Of a stretch of 60,000 bases of DNA, positions 23,401-35,400 are shown in pieces. Position 1 is the first letter of the stretch, and every line of letters starts with the position of its first letter. Under the pieces are notes generated by a model that was not told the origin of the DNA, searched no databases, and saw only the letters and a program-made list of their open reading frames with translations. The translations under genes were made by a program, and so were the position numbers. The stretch comes from Owenia fusiformis (Eukaryota > Annelida > Polychaeta > Sabellida > Oweniidae), in assembly GCA_903813345.2 (NCBI GenBank), contig CAIIXF020000001.1:42999366-43059365 (forward strand), given 5' to 3'.

Positions 23401-26400
23401 ATGGTTGAGGCTTACCTGAAGATATTGATCTCTTCATCTCAGCATTTCTTCTCAAGAGTAACGCATCTTGATGGTGTCTCTTCCTAATCAGTATCATTTC
23501 AAGCCTCATTGATTCTCATGGAGTTCAAGTAATTTCTCAGTAGTGTGTAGTGCAGTAATGTGCATCTCAATCACCATTTCAATCTTTTTTATTATGTTAA
23601 CACTTCTGGTGGTGTTATATATAGTTATAGTATCAAACGTTTTGGGGGATGGTGTTCAGCAGTTGCTGTTCGGCATTCGGTGTCTGTAACAAATGGCAGG
23701 TGGTGACATTTTGCATACTAATGCCTTGTTTATTGTTTTATATCTTTTGTTATTTCATTTTTAGTTCAAGCATTCAAGACCTTCAGCAGTCTGTTCATGT
23801 ACTGAATCGTGACATCACCCCTCTTATAGAGAATGACATCCCAATGCTGATTGCAGAGAATGCACCATTCCAAGTGTCCAAAATACTACATGGTGATTAC
23901 GATCTGAAGACCGCAAGACAAGACTACTTCACTTCAAACCAGGATAAGGTAACACTTCCTGTTTGTATTACCACCACCCAGTGGAGTTTTCTAAAAAGAA
24001 TTCTCATCTTTTTTCAACATTTTTTCACAATTTTCAATTTTTTCAACTTATTTTTGAAAGTGGGAAGATATGCCCTGGAGTGGGAGATATGGAGGTTCTG
24101 GATATAGAAATATCAAAATCAGGATACGGGATATATCTTAACTTATTCCATAGTTAGCATGATATTCAAAGGATAACATGTCAAAATAAAAACGATATTT
24201 TTGTAATCAGTGGTAAAATATAATATTTTTGACAAATTCTCACTTAACCATAGCATACAGTGTTTTAGCCATGACATACGGCGCCGTATGCTATGAATTA
24301 TGGATTTTTGCTACTTCAGACTCAGAACGAGGCTAAGTGTCAATATCGTCGGATCGTTTGAAAAATTTGATTTAAATCACTTAATTTCCGACGATTCTGA
24401 TGATGACTTTAACTATGGAATAAAAAGAACATCCTATGATTTACTCGTGATATGATTTTAATCCACTCGTGGATATTGATATCTGCACTCTCTCGCTACG
24501 CTCGCTCGTGCGATATCATATCCATTTGTGGATAAAAATCATATCACTTATAAATCATAGGATATCCTCTATTTATCTCCACAAAGCTCTACTTGGCATA
24601 GGATGAATATATATATATACTGTATATTGTATATTCATTTTTTAATCATGATCCATCTGCAGCTTAAATAAATCATTTGTGTTTAATAATGTTCTAGATA
24701 TTTTTATCGCACTTTGAAAAAGTGCTATATTGCCGTCGTCTTGTGCTGTTGGGCGGGCGTGCGGGCTGGCGTGCGGGCGTGCGGGCGTGTGGGCGGGCGG
24801 GACATAAACCAAATCTTGTCATCAAGTTTCCAGGATAACTGCTTACCTGTTCAACTTGAAATTTTTACAGATGCAAGAGCAGACTAGTACCAAGATCTGA
24901 TTAGGTTAAGGGCATGCTGGGTAAACTACGTGGCGGCCATTTTGAATTTTTCAACAAATCTTGTCATCAAAATTCCAGGAAAACCACTTATCCGTTCAAC
25001 TTGAAATTTTTACAGATGCAAGAGCAGACTATTGCCAAGATCTGAATAGGTTTTGGGTATGCTGGCTGAATTACATGGTGGCCATTTTGAATTTTTCAAT
25101 TTGGCGGCCATTTTGAATTTTTCAACTTGCTCCAAATTGACCAAATTCTTTTTTTAAAAACATCTACAAGTTCTCAAAAGTTCAAATCTGACCTTAGATT
25201 TCAGATTTGACCTTTCATTCACCTTCAGTGACCTTGAAAAGGTCAAAAAAGTTGATTTTCTAAATTGATATTTTGGATTTAAATTTAGGTCAGCTTAATT
25301 ACAAAACACCTACTGAGGTTTGAAAAAGTTAAATTTTCAAGGTCGAAGGTCAAGGTCATTAAACTAGGTCACAAATGATGTTATCCAAGTTTCTCAAAGT
25401 TTGAGACTACAAATCAATTCTTGTCATCAAAATTCCAAGAAAACCGCTAACCTGTTCAACTTGAAATTTTTACACATGCAATAGCAGACTAGTGCCAAGA
25501 TCTGATTAGGTTAAGGGCATGCTGGGTAAACTACGTGGTGGCCATTTTGAATTTTTCAACAAATCTTGTCATCAAAATTCCAGGAAAACCACTTATCCGT
25601 TCAACTTGAAATTTTTACAGATGCAAGAGCAGACTATTGCCAAGATCTGATTAGGTTTTGGGTATGCTGGCTGAATTACATGGTGGCCATTTTGAATTTT
25701 TCAATTTGGTGGCCATTTTGAATTTTTCAACTTGCTCCAAATTGACCAAATTATTTTTTTAAAAACATCTACAAGTTCTCAGAAGTTCAAATCTGACCTT
25801 AGATTTCAGATTTGACCTTTCATGCACCTTCAGTGACCTTGAAAAGGTAAAAAAAGTTGATTTTCTAAATTGATATTTTGGATTTAAATTTAGGTCAGCT
25901 TAATTACAAAACACCTACTGAGGTCTGAAAAAATTAAATTTTCAAGGTCGAAGGTCATCAAATTAGGTCACAAACGATGTTATCTAAATTTTCCCAAAGT
26001 TCGAGACTACAAATAAATTCTTGTCATCAAAATTGCAGGAAAACCGCTAACCTTGTCAACTTGAAATGTTTACAGATGCAAGAGCAGACTACTGCCAAGG
26101 TCTGATTAGGTTTTGGCCATGCTGGGTAAATTGCATGGTGGCCAGTTTGCTCTTCAAAGTGCGATATTTATCACTGTGTGTCTTGTTGGTATTATTGTTG
26201 TTAATTTAAAGCTTAAATAAATCATTTGTGTTTAATAATGTTCTAGATATTTTTATCGCACCCTAAGGTGCTATATTGTAATCAGTTTGCCAGGCGGGCG
26301 GGCGGTTGGGCGGGAGGGTGGGCGGTTGGGCGGGCGGACGTCCCGAATAATCTTGTCTACAGGTTTCCAGCCAAACCGTTTGAGGGATTCATTTGAAATT

Positions 26401-29400
26401 CTCAGGGATGTTTCTACCTATGAAAGTTTATAACTGATTAGTTTTTCGGCATTCTGGGTAAATGTTAAGGCGGCCATTTTGGATTTTCCGTCCTAAAATC
26501 TTGTCTGTCAAGGCTTGTCTACAGGTTTCCAGCCAAACCGTTTGAGGGATTTATTTGAAATTCTCAGGGATGTTTCTACCTATGAAAGTTTAGAACTGAT
26601 TAGTTTTTCAGCATTCTGGGTAAATGTTAAGGCGGCCATTTTGGATTTTCCGTCCTAAAATCTTGTCTGTCAAGGCTTGTCTACAGGTTTCCAGCCAAAC
26701 CGTTTGAGGGATTCATTTGAAATTCTCAGGGATGTTTCTACCTATGAAAGTTTAGAACTGATTAGTTTTTCAGCATTCTGGGTAAATGTTAAGGTGAAAT
26801 TCTCAGGGATGTTTCTACCTATGAATGTTTAGAACTGATTAGTTTATCGGCATTCTGGGTAAATGTCAGTTAAGGCGGCCATTTTGGATTTTCCGTCCTA
26901 AAATCTTGTCTGTCAAGGCTTGTCTACAGGTTTCCAGCCAAACCGTTCGAGGGATTCATTTGTTATTCTCAGGGATGTGTCTACCTATGGGTAGAACTGA
27001 TTAGTTTTTCGGCATTCTGGGTAAATGTTAAGGCGGCCATTTTGGATTTTCCGTCCTAAAATCTTGTCTGTCAAGGCTTGTCTACAGGTTTCCAGCCAAA
27101 CCGTTTGAGGGATTCATTTGAAATTCTCAGGGATGTGTCTACCTATGAAAGTTTAGGACTGATTAGTTTTTCGGCATTCTGGGTAAATGTTAAGGTGGCC
27201 ATTTTGGATTTTCCGTCCTAAAATCTTGTCTGTCAAGGCTTGTCTACAGGTTTCCAGCCAAACCGTTTGAGGGATTCATTTGAAATTCTCAGGGATGTTT
27301 CTACCTATGAAAGTTTAGAACTGATTAGTTTTTCGGCATTCTGGGTAAATGTTAAGGCGGCCATTTTGGATTTTCCGTCCTAAAATCTTGTCTGTCAAGG
27401 CTTGTCTACTGGTTTCCAGCCAAACCGTGTGAGGGATTCATTTGAAATTCTCAGGGATGTTTCTACCTATGAAAGTTTAGAACTGACTAGTTTTTCGGCA
27501 TTCTGGGTAAATGTTAAGGCGGCCATTTTGGATTTTCCGTCCTAAAATCTTGTCTGTCAAGGCTTATCAACAGGTTTCCAGCCAAACCGTGTGAGGGATT
27601 CATTTGAAATTCTCAGGGATGTTTCTACCTATGAAAGTTTAGAACTGATTAGTTTTTCGACATTCTGGATAAATGTTAAGACGGCCATTTCTGTTCAAGG
27701 GTGCGGTATTGTTCACCGTGTGTATTTTTTGCATTATTGTTGTTAATTTAAGGCTCTTTCATATATTAAACTAAAACACTGAGCAATCAAATTATATTGG
27801 TGGGAGTTGTTCTATTGTTCTATTCTTTGTGTGTTAGATCATAGTTTGAGATATTGGATTTTTCCTTGATTGGTTGTCAATTCAACAGATTTACACTTTA
27901 TGCTTCTTTTTTAGTGACCAGCAGTTGAATTTGTTACAAATACTGAACTTTTGTTTTCATTTGCACTAAATTTACCAAGTGCATTGTAACATTTTGTCAT
28001 TTAAATGTATTCTCAATATTTCCCACTCGCGTATAATCATTTATAAATTGTTCCGGGGACCGGGGTATATTTTTTGATACTACATATTGCTTAATGCAAT
28101 TTCACAAACAGCCAAACATCTTTTTACCAACCATGTGTTAACAGCATAAGTGAGCTATGAGGACAGAATGCAAATGTTGAATTTGAAACAATTACTTTTA
28201 TTTAACAATATTTCAATTTTAAAAACAAAGAAAATGTGAAAAAGATGATCCAATAATAATATTCTGAATAAGGAAAATGTAGTGTAAAGATGAAATAATA
28301 TTTACAAAAATTATCTGTTTTTTCGATTTTAGAAAAGGGACCTGCCACTTTAGCAAATTGAAAAAACAGATGTGTTTCAAGATCTAAATTACATCAAAAA
28401 CTACGAGAGTAAAAAGAAAAATATCTGCTTTGTTTATAAATCATATGATTTTCCAGAATTTCTGTAAAAGAAATATACCTACCTAACATCATCTCTCTAT
28501 GATTAACAATGTCTAAGTTCCAGTATAGTTTAATCAAAAGATGTTATGTTCAGTTATATATAAGAAGTTGAAATATTATATTGCCAGTTCCATTTATTCC
28601 CACCTCAAATAGTTTACTTAATATAGGGTTTATGCTTGCGCTATGTCAATTTAAATATTTCCACTGATCATTGTTAATAAAAAAAACGAGCAGTGAAGTA
28701 TTAACCGTTGATGTCCAAAGTTAATATTTTCATATTTCTACCAGCGTTTGTCTCAGAGGATTGGACAGTGACTAGAAAAATATCTTTTTATCATTATAGA
28801 CAGAAAATGGTTGGTTAGAATATTCCTTTCAGAAAGAATTGTTTAGCGAACATTGTTTCTCTAGCGAGATACTTCAACTGTCCTTCTTTCATTGTACTTG
28901 TCTTCCATTTCATCCATGTACTGATTTCAAGTATATGGTCCATGGTTTATGCTAGAGGTTTAACTTGGTCAGCAAACTGTCCCAGGAAGTTCCCTGCAGG
29001 TGTATACTGGCAAACTATCAATGTTATTATGAAGCCACCAGAGTTTGTGTATCTTGAACTTCCACATCCGACCTGTATAGAGTTCTGCCAAACTACCTGG
29101 AATGGAAATGGTTTGATCGAGTACAGTGCAGTGCAATACAATACAGTACAGTGCAATACAGTACAGCACAGTGCCATGCAGTGCAGTAAAGTGCAGTGCA
29201 GTACAATACAGTACAGCACAGTGACGTGTAGTACAGTAAAGTGCAGTGCAGTGCAGTATAGTACAGTACAGTGCGGTGCAGTGAAATACAACACGGTGCA
29301 GTGCAGTACAGTGTTTTGCAGGGCAGTACAGTACAGAGCAGTGCAGTTCAGTGCGGTGCAGTGCAATACAACGCAGTACAGTGCAGTGCAGTACAGTGTT

Positions 29401-32400
29401 GTGCAGTACAGTACAGTGCGGTGCAGTGCAATACAACACAGTGCAGTGCAGTACAGTGTTGTGCAATGCAGGACGAACTCCTTTGGCACCTCAAAATAGT
29501 TTCCTACTTAGCAAGTGTTTCACATACATGTACAATTAATATCAAGTTAATGGGAAATGGGACTTTGAAATGTTTTCCATTTGGAGAGGCATTCTTCTTT
29601 ACAGTTTTTACTCTTCATTTATTATTGGGAAATAATTCTCCAAACACAGCAGTTAAACTAGCAGTTTAGAATGGTTGGATAGAGGAATAGATGAATTTTG
29701 AGAATGAATGGTTTAATCACTAGATCAGAAACTAGGCTGGCTTTAAAACGTGTGATGATGATTTTATCACATGTCTTGGAATGTTGAATTGGAGCATTTT
29801 GATTTGGTCATTATGATTGTGTTCAGTACTCTGTACTCCCGGAAACTATTATAATTTTATGTGTTTTGAAAGTTCGCTTTGAAATAATATGATGTCATAC
29901 TGTTGTATTCGTACTGGTTAGTGAAATAATATGATGTCATGCTGTATACTTTAGCTACAAAGTGATATAACCAGAGACGTCATATTGTTACTATTGACTC
30001 TGTAGTAATACAGCCCACCGTATCACATGAAAATTAGTCACATGTCATGTGATACGGAATATTCGTTGTCACAATTGACCAATCAAAATACTTAGAAAAA
30101 CCTAACCATGTGATAATAGTGTTGTATCTTGTCTCAATATAACCCCTCCACAACTTTTACGATGTCTCCACAACATTGGAGACATTTTAGTGGGAGGGGT
30201 GGTAAACTTAATGCAAGACAACAGTTTTGTCCAATGAATTTCTATATTTCTTTTGTTTGTGAGCCAGCCATATAACATTGGCTCATTTTCAACTTGTATT
30301 ATACTTTCTATTGCTTAACTAGGCACACTCAGTAATCAAATGTAGATTTCAATATTTTTCATTTTCATTGAATCAAACCTGGTAAGAATGTGTATTGCTA
30401 TTGAGTATTACTACAAACCTGAGTAAAGTGACCCGTTGCAGAGCTGAATCCTGGGTTAGCATAGTCATAGTCCGATATCTCATCATACCTAAAAGCGTAA
30501 TAGAAACATATGACACAGAACTGTAGTAACATGTAATAATACCCTTGTAGAGTAAACATATCTCATCATACCTAAAAGCGAAATAGAAACACATGACACA
30601 GAACTGTAGTAACATGTAATAATACCCTTGTAGAGTAAACATATCTCATCATACCTAAAAGCGAAATAGAAACACATGACACAGAACTGTAGTAACATGT
30701 AATAATACCCTTGTAGAGTAAACATATCTCATCATACCTAAAAGCGTAATAGAAACATATGACACAGAACTGTAGTAACATGTAATAATACCCTTGTAGA
30801 GTAAACATATCTCATCATACCTAAAAGCGAAATAGAAACACATGACACAGAACTGTAGTAACATGTAATAATACCCTTGTAGAGTAAACATATCTCATCA
30901 TACCTAAAAGCGAAATAGAAACACATGACACAGAACTGTAGTAACATGTAATAATACCCTTGTAGAGTAAACATATCTCATCATACCTAAAAGCGAAATA
31001 GAAACACATGACACAGAACTGTAGTAACATGTAATAATACCCTTGTAGAGTAAACATATCTCATCATACCTAAAAGCGTAATAGAAACACATGACAAAGA
31101 ACTGTAGTAACATGTAATTATACCCTTGTAGAGTAAACATATCTCATCATACCTAAAAGCGTAATAGAAACACATGACAAAGAACTGTAGTAACATGTAA
31201 TTATACCCTTGTAGAGTAAACATATCTCATCATACCTAAAAGCGTAATAGAAACACATGACACAGAACTGTAGTAACATGTAATTATACCCTTGTAGAGT
31301 AAACATATCTCATCATACCTAAAAGCGTAATAGAAACACATGACAAAGAACTGTAGTAACATGTAATTATACCCTTGTAGAGTAAACATATCTCATCATA
31401 CCTAAAAGCGTAATAGAAACACATGACAAAGAACTGTAGTAACATGTAATTATACCCTTGTAGAGTAAACAATGTGAAAATGTTTCATTTACCTTTTCTC
31501 ATTTACAATATCCAAGTTTTCATGATTTTCTCAACTTGGAGTAATTGGAGCTCAACTGGGGGAAACATTTTAATTTGACTGTGAAAGTAGTTTAAAGGGT
31601 TCCGATTAGCATCCCGTATAAAAACAATATGGCGGCTCCAGGCGAATCAACTGGATCAGTCCATTTTTAAGAAATAAGGGGAGTTCTGTAAAATCCAGTT
31701 TATTGAAATTGTCTTTGAGATAAAGTAATCCGTTTATAATGATTTTGAAAACGTTACCCAAAGAGTGATTGCGTTCAAAGAATACATGTACAACAGCCAA
31801 TATAAATCCTTGTATTAGAAACCGGTTTGTCTTGCTTTGTTTCATTTGTAGGATATTTCATATGCCAAGCTGTGTGCTATTACCTTATTGGGAAATTAAA
31901 TGCCAATTTTTCCTTATTATACACAAATAGAAGATCCTGAAACTTCACCCATAAATGTGGAATTGATTTGTCAAAATAAAAATCACCCTTTTATAAATGT
32001 GTGACGATCTATAATATACTTATGCTATATAACAGTTAGAGGTGTTGACACAACGACTTGAGCCTGTGAACCCTTGAGTATTATTCCGGGATCGGGCCTT
32101 TTATACTAAACGGTGAGCAACACCAGAAACGAGCGTTCGATTTGCTAAACGATATGCGTCACCCTTTAAGGTGCGTCAGTGCCAGGAAAACATTCAATAT
32201 TATGAAGAGACATTCACACTAGAAATACTTAAAATGTATACAAATGTTGAATCAAACAGGTATCTAGCTTTTTCAAATTCATATTATACTTAACATATTA
32301 TACAAAACTAACATTATTTAAAAACAAGTCCAACAGACAACCTGTCATGGGCCACTTAAAAGAGTTGATCTAGTGTATTTGATACGAAATCTCCTTACCA

Positions 32401-35400
32401 GGCTTGTGTCCCACTTGTACATTGAGCTGGGAAATCTGTTGGAGTGCCTGTTGTGCCACTTAAGTACAAGTTTTCCCCACCTGTTCTGAATGCTGGGTTA
32501 CTTGAATTACTGTGTTCGAATACCTGTCTTGCTGCCAGATCATCTGCCCAGGCTTGTGATGTTGTAGCAGCTAATGTGCTCCAAGTCATTGACGGGGTGT
32601 CTGTGTGGAGGGCTCTCACCTGATTGTGCCTGGCCAGACACGCAGTCAGAAATGGATCTGAATGTAGATAGAAAACTTCCTAAATACTGATCATGTACAA
32701 AATACAATTTAGATAAAGAGGTAATCAAGTATACTGATTAGTCTATATACAGTATCAGGAGAAGGTAACACTGACATTCTTTTTCAAAATGGCATAGAGT
32801 AAATGTCGATTTTAATATTTTTCGTTTTCATTGAATCAAACCTGGTGACTTTGCTGTGGACATTTGGCTTTGACATTTTGACTACAGCAAGCTTGTAATA
32901 GAAACTTATTTTTTGTGTTATGGTAACATTATGGGGGGGTATAATATGAAGTGTAAGATTTCAATGTAGATAGCAAAAGAGGCTAAAGTTAAAAAGAGTG
33001 CAGCACCTGGTTGCTCTAAAGCTTGGAAGACAAATGGCTTGAGGTAAAGTTGCCAAAATGTGGTCTTCACAATTATTAAAATTAGAAAAAAATTCACAGA
33101 ATGGAATTCACACATTACTCGGCAAGGTGTGTCCGATCTGAACACAGTATTGCACATAACTGCAGTGCATTGTATCACCAATCACTGCATTCAAAATTAC
33201 TTTATAAACAGTTGTCAAGGTGACAAGTTCACTCTCCAGATAGAAATTGATACTTTGCCAACACCCTTGCTCTTTTAGTGATTTTGTATCTCTTAGGTGA
33301 TTTCATAGAAAATATTTTGCAATGTGTTTCAGCCCAAGACTTTAATGCATTGTGGCTTCATGACACTCAGGCATTGTTTCTTAAACTTTGCATTCCCACT
33401 CGCAGTCATGCAAAGATTTGGAAACAACACCTTCAATGTAATGATTCAACACACATTGAATAATACAAATTAGAATAATACATATAATTAATAATGTTTA
33501 TTTGGCATACCTGAAGGTGCAGCTGTTGTGCTTGTTGTTGCAGCTGCTGTGCTTGTTGGTGCAGCTGTTGTGCTTGATGTTGGTGCAGCTGTTGTACTTG
33601 TTGCTGCAGCTGTTGTGCTTGTTGGTGCAGCTGTTGTGCTTGTTGTTGGTGCAGCTGTTGTGATTGTTGTTGGTGCAGCTGATGTGCTTGTTGTTGGTGA
33701 AGCTGTTGTACTTGTTGTGATTGTTGTTGGTGCAGCTGTTGTGGGCCCATTAGCAGTAGTGGTTGTTGGTACAGCTGTAATTGTTTGTGCAGGTGTATTG
33801 GTTGTTGGTACAGCTGTAGTTGTTTGTGCAGGTGTATTGGTTGTTGGTGCAGCTGTAGTTGTTTGTGCAGGTGTATTGGTTGTTGGTACAGCTGTAGTTG
33901 TTTGTGCAGGTGTATTGGTTGTTGGTACAGCTGTAGTTGTTTGTGCAGGTGTATTGGTTGTTGGTGCAGCTGTGGTTGGAGGAGTTCTTCTGGTATGTTT
34001 AGTTCTATTTGGGTCTTTTGTACGCTTTGTTCGATTTGGGTCTCTTGTACGTTTAGTGGCATTTGGGTCTCTAGTACGCCTTGTTCTATTTGGGTCTTTT
34101 GTAGGTCTAGTTCTATTTGGGTCTTTTGTACGTTTGGTTCTATTTGGGTCTTTTGTACGTTTGGTTCTATTTGGGTCTTTTGTACGTTTGGTTCTATTTG
34201 GGTCTCTTGTACGTTGAGTTCGATTAGGGTCTTTTGTACGTTTGGTTCGATTAGGGTCTCTTGTGCGTTTGGTTCGATTAGGGTCTCTTGTGCGTTTGGT
34301 TTGATTAGGGTCTCTTGTGCGTTTGGTTGCATCACTTGTAAAAGCCTCTGGTCCTCGTGTACGCCTGGTAGCATTTGGATCTCTAGTAGGTCTGGTTATA
34401 TTTGGGTCTCTAGTAGGACCACCTGGCCCTCTCGTGCGTCTGGTAGAATTTAAGGCTTGTGTTAGTCTAGTTGCCCCTGGATCTCTTGTTCTAAACGGAG
34501 CTTCATCTGCTTATGAGAAGAATTAAGGAAAGTCACAATCAGTTCTAGCAAGGAATCTTTCCAAATGATTGACAAAAAATAAATTTTGAATATTTTAAGC
34601 TCATTTCATTCCTTTGTCATACATATTTGATGAAAATTCTGAGCATTGATATTTTATTCAAGATAGCGGTTAGGTAATTATTCAATAATAACCCTATTGT
34701 AGCCAACTCGAATAAATTTTATTTTTTCTAGATTTTTGTTTTTCAACTTGTCAGTCTTTCTTGGAAAAGTCGGATGTGCGTTTATTGGAGTATGTGCGTC
34801 TGTTAGAGAGGATACGGCATTTTGGAGAAGTTAACATTATAAATTTATGACCATCATTATTATCATCAAATGATAATATTTATGTCACAACAGAGTATAT
34901 TGTACTAACTATTATATCTTACCTTCACCTTTTGGCCTCTTTCCTTGTTTCCCTTTGCCTTTTTGACCATGGACTTCCACGCTTAGTGCCAAGATGGTCA
35001 GGACCACCAGGCCAGCAAAGAAGCTCAAATTCATGACTTCAGCCTTCAACAATAAAGCACATCTTTACAATAGCTCTAAGAATAAAGTTTTCCGTTTTTC
35101 ATTATTATTTCGAAGGTTGAGGTTTTTATCTCTCCCTTTTATTACATACATTACGGCATGGCAAACCTTTGAAAGAGTAAGAAAAAGTAAAATGCTTTGA
35201 ACTGATTGAACTTGAAATTACCACCTATAGAATAAGATAATCTTAATATTGAAACACATTTTTTAAGTATGACTTTAATTGATTAAGACTGAGACATTTT
35301 CACCCAGGGGCAACATATTTTGTCTTGAAAGTATTTATGACTCAAGGAATTAAAAAGTGAGAAAAGTGTATTCTCTCTAAAGAGCTTAATCACCCAACGA

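Noticed and set aside
23649-24107. 152-residue plus frame as an independent gene
   Set aside because: Only 23765-23948 is coding (HAUS3 exon 8). The remainder is intron read-through on either side.
28942-29499. Long frames on both strands across the CAGTA/CAGTG array
   Set aside because: Low-complexity 5-base repeats stay open in several frames by periodicity. Only the minus-strand part below 29097 is real coding sequence (CAP exon 5).
30475-31471. CRISPR-like regular array
   Set aside because: The full 83-base unit is conserved with no unique spacers, and the context is an intron of an animal gene.
30373-31472. Series of near-identical 62-89-residue minus frames
   Set aside because: Each is the 83-bp minisatellite read through. 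The only coding part is the 70-base CAP exon 4 at 30419-30488.
32110-32280. Open plus frame containing RFAKRYASPFKVRQCQENIQ
   Set aside because: It looks like decayed transposon coding sequence, but I could not place it in any family and it lacks a start and splice sites.
33433-34374. 313-residue minus-strand frame of NVQKTQIEP-type and Gln/Leu/His repeats
   Set aside because: It overlaps CAP exon 2 in another frame. The frame with matching phases to the signal-peptide and CAP exons is different and gives the TKRTRDPNR and Thr-rich repeats.
33528-34453. Plus-strand Val/Ala-rich and Cys-rich frames
   Set aside because: Antisense shadows of the repetitive CAP exon 2, with no splice context or domain.
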